From contig NZ_PZJT01000001.1 of the NCBI RefSeq assembly GCF_003206135.1, positions 1-39,108 on the forward strand: 39,108 nt of DNA, in the 5' to 3' direction. This DNA is from Salinicola salarius. GTDB lineage: Bacteria > Pseudomonadota > Gammaproteobacteria > Pseudomonadales > Halomonadaceae. This document shows, piece by piece, positions 17,575-24,696 of the stretch. Below the pieces are notes generated by a model, which ran no database searches, was not told the origin of the DNA, and saw only the letters and a program-made list of their open reading frames with translations. Every line of letters begins with the position of its first letter. Position 1 is the first letter of the stretch. A program made the translations under genes and the position numbers.

Positions 17575-17587
17575 GGATAGAGAAGTC

Positions 17588-17605
17588 CGGGCCAATGGCG
17601 GCCCG
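17588..17605 (+). promoter_or_regulatory. NasR target hairpin P1 in the narK leader
   Basis: CGGGCC-AATGGC-GGCCCG: a 6-bp perfect stem and a six-base loop with A1 and G4, the positions conserved in ANTAR-protein RNA targets. The loop is identical to that of P1 in the nasC-nirB leader. Confidence 0.65.
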
Positions 17606-17651
17606 ACAGGAGCCTGCTCCAACGGTTCCGAGCCAGACATTCGCTGAAGCA

Positions 17652-17667
17652 CGGTCAAGGTCGACCG
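17652..17667 (+). promoter_or_regulatory. NasR target hairpin P2 in the narK leader
   Basis: CGGTC-AAGGTC-GACCG: a 5-bp stem and a six-base loop with A1 and G4. It is 46 bases after P1, longer than the usual linker; a small hairpin (17609-17620) in between may bring the two together. It ends 15 bases before the terminator. Confidence 0.5.
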
Positions 17668-17682
17668 GCTGACGCAACGGAC

Positions 17683-17737
17683 AACGGCGTCCATCGCTCT
17701 TCATGCACCGCATGACGAGAGATGGGCGCCGTTTTTT
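17683..17737 (+). terminator. Leader terminator (attenuator) upstream of narK
   Basis: The long stem AACGGCG-T-CCATC-G-CTCT pairs with AGAGATGGGCGCCGTT and runs directly into six T residues (17732-17737). It ends 51 bases before the narK ATG, so it would block narK transcription unless overridden. Confidence 0.85.
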
Positions 17738-17788
17738 CATGCCCTCGGCACCGGCCGGTGTCGTCGCCACCATCGGAGAGTGATCTTC

Positions 17789-19153
17789 ATGGACATCCGT
17801 CACAAAGCCAACAAGATACGTCTGTTCAGCTTTTCCACCCCTCAGATGCGAGCCTTCCATCTCTCCTGGTTCGCCTTCCACGTCTGCTTCTTCGGCTGGT
17901 TCGGCATCGCCCCGCTCATGGCCGTCGTCCGCGACGATCTCGGCCTGACCAAGACCCAGATCGGCAACACGATCATCGCTTCGGTCGCGATCACCATTCT
18001 CGTGCGCCTGGTCATCGGTCTGCTCTGTGATCGCATCGGCCCGCGCAAGGCCTACACCTGGCTGCTCTGCCTCGGGTCGCTGCCGGTGATGGCGATCGGC
18101 CTGGCGGACAGTTTCGAAACCTTTCTGCTGGCCCGCCTCGCCATCGGCGCGATCGGGGCCTCCTTCGTCATCACCCAGTATCACTCCACGATGATGTTCG
18201 CTCCCAACGTGGTCGGCACCGCCAACGCCACGACCGCCGGCTGGGGGAATCTCGGCGGCGGCACCACCCAGATCCTGATGCCGCTGGTGTTTTCCGGCGT
18301 GCTGATGCTGGGCGTCAGCGAAACGCTGGGCTGGCGGCTGGCGATGGTCGTGCCCGGTATCGTGCTGTTCCTGACCGGACTGGCCTATTACCGTTTTACC
18401 CAGGATGCACCCGATGGCAATTTCAGCGATCTGCGGACCCGCGGCGAACTGCCGCCAGCCACCCGTGAACACGGCGCCCTGCAAAGCTTCGCCGCCGCCG
18501 CCAAGGATATCCGCGTATGGGCGCTGTTCGTGGTCTACGCGGCCTGCTTCGGCGTCGAACTCACGATCAACAACATCGCTGCCATCTACTTCTTCGATAC
18601 GTTCTCGCTCGACCTCGCCACGGCCGGGCTGATCGCTGGGCTGTTCGGGATGATGAACCTGTTCGCGCGCACCCTGGGCGGCATCTTCTCCGACCTGTTC
18701 GCCCGCAACGGCGGGCTCAAGGGACGGGTACGCTGGCTGTTCATCGCGCTACTGTGCGAGGGCATCGCGCTGACCGGCTTCGCCCAGATGCAGACCCTGG
18801 CCGTGGCGATCGGCATCATGCTGGTGTTCAGCCTGTTCGTGCAGATGGCGGAAGGTGCCACCTTCGGCGTCGTGCCGTTCATCAACAGGAAGGCGCTGGG
18901 TGCCGTCGCGGGGATCGTCGGTGCCGGTGGCAACGCGGGCGCCGTGGCAGCCGGTTTCCTGTTCCGCTCGGAATCCCTTTCCTATCAACAGGGTCTTTTC
19001 TATCTGGGGCTGACGGTCATCGCCGCCTCGCTGTTCGCCCTGGCGGTGCGCTTTTCTCCGGCGACGGAGGCCGAGGAGCACCAGGCCTATCATCAGGCCG
19101 ACGGCAAGCGCAGCGTCGAGCGCGATGTCGAGCGGGAGGCCGTTGCCGGCTGA
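17789..19153 (+). CDS. narK: MFS nitrate/nitrite transporter
   Basis: A 454-residue transporter of the nitrate/nitrite porter (NNP) family in the major facilitator superfamily, with about 12 membrane segments. Signatures include FHLSWFAFHVCFFGWFGIAPL (first helix region), LCDRIGPRKAYTW between helices 2 and 3, ANATTAGWGNLGGGTTQ and the second nitrate signature GAVAGIVGAGGNAGAVAAGF. It would bring nitrate into the cell for NasA. I use the ATG at 17789 (GGAGAG eight bases upstream) over the in-frame GTG at 17780. The tail after about 425 is charged. It follows the attenuated leader and ends in its own terminator, so it is a single-gene unit. It is also named nasA in some genomes. Confidence 0.93.
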   Translation: MDIRHKANKIRLFSFSTPQMRAFHLSWFAFHVCFFGWFGIAPLMAVVRDDLGLTKTQIGNTIIASVAITILVRLVIGLLCDRIGPRKAYTWLLCLGSLPVMAIGLADSFETFLLARLAIGAIGASFVITQYHSTMMFAPNVVGTANATTAGWGNLGGGTTQILMPLVFSGVLMLGVSETLGWRLAMVVPGIVLFLTGLAYYRFTQDAPDGNFSDLRTRGELPPATREHGALQSFAAAAKDIRVWALFVVYAACFGVELTINNIAAIYFFDTFSLDLATAGLIAGLFGMMNLFARTLGGIFSDLFARNGGLKGRVRWLFIALLCEGIALTGFAQMQTLAVAIGIMLVFSLFVQMAEGATFGVVPFINRKALGAVAGIVGAGGNAGAVAAGFLFRSESLSYQQGLFYLGLTVIAASLFALAVRFSPATEAEEHQAYHQADGKRSVERDVEREAVAG

Positions 19154-19219
19154 GCGACACCCCTTTTCGATGACGCTTTGTCATCACGCCCTTCTCCATC
19201 GCGTGTCCATGCGATCTTC

Positions 19220-19247
19220 GCCGCTGCCTTCGGGTAGCGGCTCTTTT
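19220..19247 (+). terminator. Terminator of narK
   Basis: A 9-bp stem (GCCGCTGCC / GGTAGCGGC) closed by a TTCG tetraloop and followed by TCTTTT, 66 bases after the narK stop. Confidence 0.8.
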
Positions 19248-19714
19248 CAGAGATTTCGGTACATCAGCGTGACGCGCTCGCCACGATAGGTCAGAGATTC
19301 GGAGGGCACCCAACCCAGCCGCGCGTAGAGCGCCATCTGGTCCGGTGTATAGAGATGAAGTCGTCGCCAACCCGCTGCCCGGGCCTCCGCTTCCACCGTC
19401 GCCACCAATGCCGAGGCGATACCGCGGCCGCGCCAGGCCGGCAGGACGAAAACGGAGGCGAGCCAAGGCCCCATGGCGGGCCGAATGCTCATGTCGCTGA
19501 CTGTCAGGCTCGCGGTAGCTATCGGCTTTCCGGCGCTCATGGCCACGAATATCGAAGGCACGCCTTTGGCACCGCAGTCGTTGCGGGTTTCGTTCCGCCA
19601 CTCCTCGAACGTCGTGCGCGGGTGAAGTCCGCCCCAGGCGTCGAAGGTCCAACGCGACACCGTTTCGATGCCGAGCGTGTCATCGCGATTCAACCGCGCG
19701 ATCTTCCAAGCCAT
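19247..19714 (-). CDS. GNAT-family N-acetyltransferase
   Basis: A 155-residue single-domain GNAT. The acetyl-CoA pyrophosphate loop is visible as VFVLPAWRGRGIASAL (motif A), preceded by the strand SIFVAMSAGKPIATASL and followed by the C-terminal LYTPDQMALYARLGWVPSE, typical of small-molecule or protein acetyltransferases. The substrate cannot be told. The ATG at 19714 has GGGGG upstream and begins the family fold; the open frame reaches further but without domain sequence. It lies downstream of the phnA-like gene, separated by a terminator hairpin. Confidence 0.8.
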   Translation of the reverse strand: MAWKIARLNRDDTLGIETVSRWTFDAWGGLHPRTTFEEWRNETRNDCGAKGVPSIFVAMSAGKPIATASLTVSDMSIRPAMGPWLASVFVLPAWRGRGIASALVATVEAEARAAGWRRLHLYTPDQMALYARLGWVPSESLTYRGERVTLMYRNL

Positions 19715-19783
19715 TGTGGTCCCCCGCCTGTGATGACGAATCCCGAGCCGGTCGACGGCGAAAAGAAGCCCGATGGATCCACC

Positions 19784-19810
19784 GAAGGCCTGACGTCGGT
19801 TCAGGCCTTC
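19784..19810 (-). terminator. Terminator hairpin overlapping the phnA-like stop codon
   Basis: A perfect 10-bp stem (GAAGGCCTGA / TCAGGCCTTC) with a 7-base loop. On the minus strand its first arm includes the last codons and the stop of the phnA-like gene. There is only a weak T-tract. It probably ends or attenuates the transcript before the acetyltransferase gene. Confidence 0.55.
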
Positions 19811-20142
19811 TTGACGAACTCGGATTTCAGCTTCATGGCGCCGACACCATCGACCTTGCAATCGATATCGTGATCGCCATCGACCAGGCGGATATTCTTG
19901 ACCTTGGTCCCTACCTTGACGACCTGCGACGACCCCTTGATCTTCAGGTCCTTGATCACGGTGACGCTGTCACCATCGGCCAGCGGCGTGCCATGGGCGT
20001 CGGTCACGACGCTTGCATGCCCTTCGTCGGCCGCCGCTTCGGCTTCGGACCACTCATGGCCGCATTCGGGGCAGACGACAAGCTGGCTGTCAGCGTAGGT
20101 GTATTCGGACCCGCACTGCGGGCAAGGCGGTAACTGGCTCAC
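19801..20142 (-). CDS. yjdM: PhnA/YjdM-family zinc-ribbon protein
   Basis: A 113-residue protein of the YjdM (formerly PhnA) family: an N-terminal zinc ribbon, CPQCGSEY (8-15) and CPECGHEW (24-31), followed by an SH3-like barrel with [17 protein letters not shown] and [22 protein letters not shown]. The family is widespread; the old link to alkylphosphonate uptake is not well supported and the function is unknown. The start is GTG, directly after a 9-bp hairpin that overlaps its AGGAG ribosome site (20143-20182). It lies 61 bases after cobA on the same strand and could be read through from the nas unit. Confidence 0.85.
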   Translation of the reverse strand: MSQLPPCPQCGSEYTYADSQLVVCPECGHEWSEAEAAADEGHASVVTDAHGTPLADGDSVTVIKDLKIKGSSQVVKVGTKVKNIRLVDGDHDIDCKVDGVGAMKLKSEFVKKA

Positions 20143-20182
20143 GCGTAGACTCCTGGCGTTCGGAAAGCCGCGAAGTCTACGC
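20143..20182 (-). promoter_or_regulatory. Hairpin covering the ribosome site of the phnA-like gene
   Basis: A perfect 9-bp inverted repeat (GCGTAGACT 20143-20151 / AGTCTACGC 20174-20182). On the minus strand the 3' arm contains part of AGGAG and ends exactly at the GTG start. It could lower translation, or serve as a terminator for cobA without a U-tract. Confidence 0.45.
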
Positions 20183-20203
20183 CGCCCGCCTCGAACTGCC
20201 CAG

Positions 20204-21103
20204 TCAAACCGGGCGTTCGAGGCTCAAGAGCCGGTCAGCGGTAGAAGGGATCATCTCGACGACGCTGCCGACCACGATCAGGCACGGCGACGGCATCGGG
20301 TTGGCGGCAAGCGTTCGCGGCATGTCCGCCAACGTGCCCACCAGCGTCTGCTGCTGCGGCAGCGAGGCGTTGGCGATCAGCATGATGGGCCAGTCGGACG
20401 GCAGCCCGGCGCCGATCAACCCTTCGCAGATGGTCTCGACACGACTCAACCCCATGTAGAACACCAGCGTCTCGTCACGCCGGGCCAGCGCGTGCCAGTC
20501 GAGGGAGACATCGTCCCGGCACGCCTGCGCGGTAATGAAGCGAACCTGCTGGGCGTGAGCGCGGTCGGTCAGCGGCAGCCCCATGGCAGCAACGGCGCCG
20601 GACGCGGCGGTAATCCCGGGCACGATGTCGGGGGTGATGCCGGCCTCGGCCAGCGCTGCCAGCTCCTCGCCCATGCGCCCGAAGATTCCGGGATCGCCAC
20701 CTTTCAGACGCACCACCCGCTTTCCTTCGGCGGCGAGCCGCACCAATAGCGTGCCGATCTCCGCCTGGGGCACGCTGTGGTTGCCACGCGCCTTGCCGAC
20801 GTAGTAGCGCTCGCAGCCCCGGGGCAGCAAGGCTAGAATGTCGGGGCCGACGAGCCGGTCATAGACCACGGCGTGTGCGGCCTCGATTCGTCGCAGGGCT
20901 CGTACGGTCAGCAGATCCGCGGCGCCGGGCCCGGCGCCGACCAGCGAAACCCGGCCGGCATCGTCAGCCGAGTCGACGACGTTTCTCGTCGATCTCGTGG
21001 TCACGACTCGGTTTCGAGCGGCCTGATAGAGCCGAGCCATCCAGCCGGCCGTCTCCAGCCTCTTCCCGCGCGTATTGCCTTGAGTTGCATCATAGGCTGG
21101 CAT
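20204..21103 (-). CDS. cobA: Uroporphyrinogen-III C-methyltransferase (SUMT) for siroheme
   Basis: A 299-residue enzyme that methylates uroporphyrinogen III twice with S-adenosylmethionine to give precorrin-2, the route to siroheme needed by NirB. Seen: [20 protein letters not shown] (about 52-71), [33 protein letters not shown] and the [18 protein letters not shown] stretch. The start at 21103 has GAGGAG seven bases upstream and overlaps the end of nasA by 14 bases, so the genes are co-translated. That start gives about 50 residues ahead of the catalytic domain that match nothing I recognise; an internal Met22 is an alternative. CysG-type bifunctional domains are absent. Confidence 0.92.
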   Translation of the reverse strand: MPAYDATQGNTRGKRLETAGWMARLYQAARNRVVTTRSTRNVVDSADDAGRVSLVGAGPGAADLLTVRALRRIEAAHAVVYDRLVGPDILALLPRGCERYYVGKARGNHSVPQAEIGTLLVRLAAEGKRVVRLKGGDPGIFGRMGEELAALAEAGITPDIVPGITAASGAVAAMGLPLTDRAHAQQVRFITAQACRDDVSLDWHALARRDETLVFYMGLSRVETICEGLIGAGLPSDWPIMLIANASLPQQQTLVGTLADMPRTLAANPMPSPCLIVVGSVVEMIPSTADRLLSLERPV

Positions 21104-23975
21104 CGGCCATCTCCTCTTGTGTCTCTTCTTCGAGCAGGGCTTTCAGCTCGGGTTGGCAGGAACCGCATTGGGTACCGCAGGCGAGGCGTGCACCCAGCGC
21201 CTCGACGCTGGTATCGCCGGCGCGGATGGCGGCAATGATCGAATTCTGGCCGACCTGATGACAGCTGCAGACGATCGGGCCGTCGCTGCGCGCGCCGCTG
21301 GCACAGCCGGCCAGGATGCGACGCCGCGTCTCTCGATCGAGCAACTGGTCGCCTTCGCTGGCGAAGCAGTCGTCCAGCCAGCGCAACGACGGCAGCCCCT
21401 CCGGTGGCCCGACCATCAACCACCAGCGCAGCCGGCCGTTATCGATACCGCTGGCGCGCAGGCGCCCGCGCGCTTCGTCGTGACTCCACTGCGAGACCGG
21501 CCCGGGCAGATGGGACTCGGCCCATGCCAGCCAGTCGCGTCCAGCGGCATCCGGTTGACCGCCAAGCTGCCAGCGCACGGAATGGTCGAGAGGAATCCGA
21601 GCCCAGTAGGCGTAGTCTTCGCGCCCACTCTCGATAGCGGGCGCAATCTCCGCCGCGATGTCGGCGGCGACGATCAATGTCGCTTCCCAGGAGATCGGCA
21701 GCGGACGAAGGCTGACTGCAGCCTGCTTCGATTCAGGCTGCCCGGAGATCGGATCGACGACCGCCGCCACCAGGCCATTGACCTTGGCCTGGCCGCTGAA
21801 GGCGTCGTTCCAGTGCATCGGCGCGAACAGCTCCCCCGGCCGCTGGGACTTGGCGATTCTGGCCCGGCCGCGATAGAGACCATCGCCCCCCGTCAGCTCG
21901 ACCAGTTGCTGGTCGGCGACGCCGAGGCGTTCGGCATCCAGCGGGTGAATGTCGACGAAGGGCTCGCCGCGATGGTTCATCAGGCGGGAGGCCCGCGCCG
22001 TCCGCGTCATGGTATGCCACTGATCCCGTACCCGACCGGTGTTCAGGCGCAGCGGCCTTTCCCGGGTCAGTTCCTGGCGTACCGCCTGCGGACGAACCGG
22101 CAACAGCCAGGCACGGCCATCGGGCGTCGCGAAGCGGCCGTTCTCGAATAGCCTCGGCGTGCCCGCGGGGGCCGCGGCGGTCACCGGCCATTGAACCGGT
22201 GCCAGGCCGTCGTAGCCGGCACGGTCCAGCCCCGCCAGCCCCGAAATGTCGAACGGCCGCCAGGTGGCGCCGTCGCTTTCGCTACCCTCGCCTTCGACCG
22301 CGTTCTCGAAACCGGAGAGCCGGGCATGTTCGTCGAAGATCTCGAAGGGATCGACATAGGGAAATGCCTCGGCGAAGCCGAGACGTGCGGCGACCTGGGT
22401 CATGATCCACCAGTCGTGACGCGCCAAGCCAGGCGGCGGCAGTAATCCGCGCTGGCGGGAAATGCAGCGCTCGGAGTTGGTGACGGTGCCATCCTTTTCC
22501 GACCAGCCAGTGGCCGGCAGCACGATGTCCGCGACCTCCAGAATCTCGGCATTCGCCATGCAGTCGGAAACGATCACCAGCGGGCACGCCGCAAGAATGC
22601 GCTTGATGCGATTGGCTTCGGGCAGGCTGACCACCGGATTCGTCGCCATGATCCAGACCGCCCGGATCTCCCCTCGCTCGATGGCGTCGAACAGCTCGGT
22701 GGCCTTGAAACCCGGCGCACCGGGCAAGGTCGGCGTCAGCGTCTCGGTGCGCCAGAACCGGGTGACCCGATCGATGGCTCCCGGCGTGTGGTAGTCCATG
22801 TGCGCCGCGAGCTGGTTGGCCAGACCTCCGACCTCGCGCCCGCCCATGGCATTGGGCTGGCCGGTGATCGAAAACGGCCCTGCGCCCGGCAGCCCGATCT
22901 TGCCGCCCGCCAGGTGGCAGTTGATGATCGCCTGGCACTTGTCGGTGCCGCTGCTCGACTGGTTGATGCCCTGGGAATAGAGCGTCACCACGTGCAGTTG
23001 CGTGGCGAACCAGTAGAAGAAGGTCTCCAGCCGCTCGGCGTCGACATCGCAGTCGCGAGCGACCGCCTCGATGCCGACATCGTCTTCGCAGGCAGCCTGC
23101 ATCGTCTCTTCGAAGCCTCGGGTATGGCGTTCGAGATAGATCCGGTCGACCCGGCCAGCGGCGTGCATCCAGGCCAGCAGTCCGTTGAACAGCCGGGCAT
23201 CGCTGCCGGGCGCAATACCGAGATAGAGGTCGGCGATTTCGCAGCTGTCCGTCACCCGGGGGTCGATCACCACGATGCGCATCAGCGGGTTGCGCTGCTT
23301 GGCGGCCTTCAGCCGCTGATAGATCACCGGATGGTTCCAGGCCAGGTTGGAGCCGACCAGCACGACCAGTTCCGCGCACTCCAGATCCTCATAACAGCAA
23401 GGCACCGCGTCGGCGCCGAAAGATCGCTTGTAGGCGGCCACCGCCGAGGCCATGCACAGCCGCGAATTGGTATCGACATGAGGCGTCCCCAGGAAGCCCT
23501 TGAACAGCTTGTTGGCGACGTAATAATCCTCGGTCAGCAGCTGTCCGGAGAGATAGGCTGCCACCGACTCCCGGCCATGCTCGCGCTGCGTGGATGCCAG
23601 CCGCGACGCGACGCACTGCAGCGCCTCTTCCCAGCCCACCGCTTCGCCATCGACGACGGGATGCGACAGGCGCCCCCGCTCGCCCATCGTCTCGTGCAGC
23701 GCACTGCCCTTGACGCAGAGACGCCCCTGGTTGGCCGGGTGCGCGGGGTCCCCGGCGACATCGACCAGCGCACCGTCCTCGATCGTCGCGACAACGCCAC
23801 AACCGACGCCGCAATACGGGCAGGTCGTGGTGCCCTTGTATGGCGGGCAGGTCGTGGTGCTATCTGGAGAGGATCTGGTGGCGGTGCGCTCGAAAGAGGA
23901 GCCGGTGCCGCCGAACGACTCGCGGGGCGTCGTCCGCCGAGGCTGTGGATCGGTCGTGCTGTACGGATTGGGCAT
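21090..23975 (-). CDS. nasA: Assimilatory nitrate reductase, large catalytic subunit
   Basis: A 961-residue cytoplasmic molybdoenzyme reducing nitrate to nitrite. The [4Fe-4S] motif CPYCGVGC (52-59) plus GRLCVKG (Cys87) is followed by the molybdopterin domains (FKGFLGTPHVDTNSRLCMAS, GINQSSSGTDKCQAI, the NAMGGREVGGLANQ region). The C-terminus has a BFD-like [2Fe-2S] domain with CSCHQVG at 903 and CGTQCGSC near 933-940. The ATG at 23975 has GGGAGG six bases upstream. Oddly, about 50 Ser/Thr/Pro-rich residues precede the first cluster motif, including a duplicated TTTCP (17-bp direct repeat), giving a spare Cys43. Electrons probably come from the NasC-like flavoprotein encoded across the divergent promoter region. 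Confidence 0.94.
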   Translation of the reverse strand: MPNPYSTTDPQPRRTTPRESFGGTGSSFERTATRSSPDSTTTCPPYKGTTTCPYCGVGCGVVATIEDGALVDVAGDPAHPANQGRLCVKGSALHETMGERGRLSHPVVDGEAVGWEEALQCVASRLASTQREHGRESVAAYLSGQLLTEDYYVANKLFKGFLGTPHVDTNSRLCMASAVAAYKRSFGADAVPCCYEDLECAELVVLVGSNLAWNHPVIYQRLKAAKQRNPLMRIVVIDPRVTDSCEIADLYLGIAPGSDARLFNGLLAWMHAAGRVDRIYLERHTRGFEETMQAACEDDVGIEAVARDCDVDAERLETFFYWFATQLHVVTLYSQGINQSSSGTDKCQAIINCHLAGGKIGLPGAGPFSITGQPNAMGGREVGGLANQLAAHMDYHTPGAIDRVTRFWRTETLTPTLPGAPGFKATELFDAIERGEIRAVWIMATNPVVSLPEANRIKRILAACPLVIVSDCMANAEILEVADIVLPATGWSEKDGTVTNSERCISRQRGLLPPPGLARHDWWIMTQVAARLGFAEAFPYVDPFEIFDEHARLSGFENAVEGEGSESDGATWRPFDISGLAGLDRAGYDGLAPVQWPVTAAAPAGTPRLFENGRFATPDGRAWLLPVRPQAVRQELTRERPLRLNTGRVRDQWHTMTRTARASRLMNHRGEPFVDIHPLDAERLGVADQQLVELTGGDGLYRGRARIAKSQRPGELFAPMHWNDAFSGQAKVNGLVAAVVDPISGQPESKQAAVSLRPLPISWEATLIVAADIAAEIAPAIESGREDYAYWARIPLDHSVRWQLGGQPDAAGRDWLAWAESHLPGPVSQWSHDEARGRLRASGIDNGRLRWWLMVGPPEGLPSLRWLDDCFASEGDQLLDRETRRRILAGCASGARSDGPIVCSCHQVGQNSIIAAIRAGDTSVEALGARLACGTQCGSCQPELKALLEEETQEEMADASL
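23817..23860. repeat. 17-bp direct repeat inside the nasA 5' coding region
   Basis: The 17-mers at 23817-23833 and 23844-23860 are identical and offset by 27 bases (nine codons), so the reading frame is kept. They encode TTTCP twice, just before and within the first cluster motif. Confidence 0.85.
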
Positions 23976-23994
23976 GAACGCCTCCCTGAAACGC

Positions 23995-24037
23995 AAAGAG
24001 GCCTGACTTCACGCTGAACGTGAGGTCAGGCCTCTTT
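23995..24037 (-). terminator. Leader terminator (attenuator) upstream of nasA
   Basis: A 13-bp outer stem (AAAGAGGCCTGAC / GTCAGGCCTCTTT), one mismatch, then a 5-bp inner stem TCACG/CGTGA with loop CTGAA. On the minus strand it ends in CUCUUUGCGUUU. It ends 20 bases before the nasA ATG. No minus-strand gene lies directly upstream that it could terminate, so it acts in the leader. Confidence 0.75.
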
Positions 24038-24114
24038 GCCTGCTGCCGCGTGATCCTGCCGGTATCCGCGGTGCGTTGTGATCATTGCCGGTGTTGCGTG
24101 CCGGAGCGTTGCTC

Positions 24115-24132
24115 GTTGCCGGCGTTGGCAAC
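24115..24132 (-). promoter_or_regulatory. NasR-type hexaloop hairpin in the nasA leader
   Basis: On the minus strand GTTGCC-AACGCC-GGCAAC: a 6-bp perfect stem and a six-base loop with A1 and G4. It is enclosed by a 7-bp outer stem (GCGTGCC / GGCACGC) that also contains a small GAGC/GCTC hairpin. I could not find a second A1/G4 hexaloop hairpin here, unlike the other two leaders. Confidence 0.5.
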
Positions 24133-24154
24133 TGGCACGCCTGGATAAGGATCA

Positions 24155-24172
24155 GAGCAATAAGCAGACCAC
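24155..24172 (-). promoter_or_regulatory. Sigma-54-like promoter of nasA-cobA
   Basis: Minus-strand GTGGTCTGCTTATTGCTC has GG-N10-GC with a good TTGCT -12 box and a weaker -24 box. The GC is 16 bases before the outer stem of the leader structure, matching the spacing at the other two leaders. Confidence 0.5.
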
Positions 24173-24258
24173 CGGCCGCTTTTTCCTTTTTTGACAACCT
24201 TCTGCAGCCGCGTCCACCCCGCGCCTCGCAGTCGAGAGACCCGGTCTCGGGGCGTTCA

Positions 24259-24305
24259 TGCCAACCTTTGGTGCGAAAGCGCGCAACGCTGCACCGGCGT
24301 TGCGC
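24259..24305. promoter_or_regulatory. NtrC-like site and palindrome between the two nas promoters
   Basis: TGCCAACCTTTGGTGCG (24259-24275) has one good NtrC half (TTTGGTGC) and a poor one. Next to it is a perfect 8-bp inverted repeat, GCGCAACG (24281-24288) / CGTTGCGC (24298-24305), with TGCACC between its arms. The position is suitable to serve both divergent sigma-54-like promoters. Confidence 0.35.
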
Positions 24306-24392
24306 AAGCCAGCGCCCATCCGCCCTCTTCCTGCCCGCTTTCGTCAGCGCTCCTTGCTACCAACCCACTGAATCGATTTGAAGATCGGTGAA

Positions 24393-24410
24393 CTGGCATG
24401 GCCTTCGCTT
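24393..24410 (+). promoter_or_regulatory. Sigma-54-like promoter of nasC-nirB-nirD
   Basis: CTGGCATGGCCTTCGCTT has GG-N10-GC and a TGGCATG -24 box; the -12 box is TCGC where TTGC is usual. It is identical to the narK element at 13 of 18 positions, and its GC is 17 bases before hairpin P1. Confidence 0.6.
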
Positions 24411-24424
24411 GAGTTCCACCATCG

Positions 24425-24442
24425 GCGACCAATGGCGGTCGC
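24425..24442 (+). promoter_or_regulatory. NasR target hairpin P1 in the nasC-nirB leader
   Basis: GCGACC-AATGGC-GGTCGC: a 6-bp perfect stem with an A1/G4 hexaloop identical to the narK P1 loop. It would lie within the first 25 bases of an RNA started from the sigma-54-like element. Confidence 0.7.
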
Positions 24443-24456
24443 GATCGCCAGGCCGG

Positions 24457-24474
24457 CGCTGCATCGAGGCAGCG
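24457..24474 (+). promoter_or_regulatory. NasR target hairpin P2 in the nasC-nirB leader
   Basis: CGCTGC-ATCGAG-GCAGCG: a 6-bp perfect stem and an A1/G4 hexaloop, 14 bases after P1. Together P1 and P2 form the complete dual-hairpin signature of ANTAR antiterminator targets. Confidence 0.7.
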
Positions 24475-24560
24475 TCGCGCCAGATAGCCATGGCACGCCC
24501 CGGTAGGCTGACGATGCCGCTTCATTCGTCGGCTCTCGGGCGTCGCATCGATATTCAGGC

Positions 24561-24613
24561 AAAGGCGCCTGATGCCGCGGAGTTCAATACTCCGTGTCAT
24601 CAGGCGCCTTTTT
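24561..24613 (+). terminator. Leader terminator (attenuator) upstream of nasC-nirB
   Basis: A 14-bp perfect outer stem (AAAGGCGCCTGATG / CATCAGGCGCCTTT), an inner GGAGT/ACTCC stem and five T residues at the end. It lies 83 bases before the nasC ATG, with no gene upstream on this strand for more than 5 kb, so it is a leader attenuator. Confidence 0.88.
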
Positions 24614-24696
24614 GCGTTGCGCCGCCGTTTTCCAGGCATCTCTTCCGAACTCGGAAAACGGCTGCGCTTGAAAACGTCGCTTGACGGGGGATCAAC

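Larger units (their letters stand above)
17405..17788 (+). promoter_or_regulatory. narK control region and attenuated leader
   Basis: 384 bp without a gene. In order it holds NtrC-like half sites (about 17433-17500), a sigma-54-like -24/-12 element (17557-17574), hexaloop hairpin P1 (17588-17605), a small GGAG/CTCC hairpin (17609-17620), hexaloop hairpin P2 (17652-17667), a strong terminator (17683-17737) and the narK ribosome site. This is the layout of a NasR-controlled leader. Confidence 0.7.
23976..24696. promoter_or_regulatory. Divergent nasA / nasC-nirBD control region with two leaders
   Basis: 721 bp without a supported gene. Minus side: sigma-54-like element (24155-24172), hexaloop hairpin (24115-24132) inside an outer 7-bp stem, and leader terminator (23995-24037). 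Middle: an NtrC-like site (24259-24275) and an 8-bp palindrome (24281-24305). Plus side: sigma-54-like element (24393-24410), hexaloop hairpins P1 and P2, and terminator (24561-24613). Confidence 0.7.

Noticed and set aside
24009..24197. 62-residue minus-strand frame starting TTG, with a hydrophobic stretch ending in IQAC like a lipoprotein
   Set aside because: It needs a TTG start without a ribosome site, lies over the sigma-54-like element and leader hairpin, and runs into the terminator. It is probably accidental in a promoter region.
24009..24639. Other small open frames in the nasA/nasC divergent region
   Set aside because: The region is accounted for by promoters, leader hairpins and terminators. 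The frames have no supported starts or domains.
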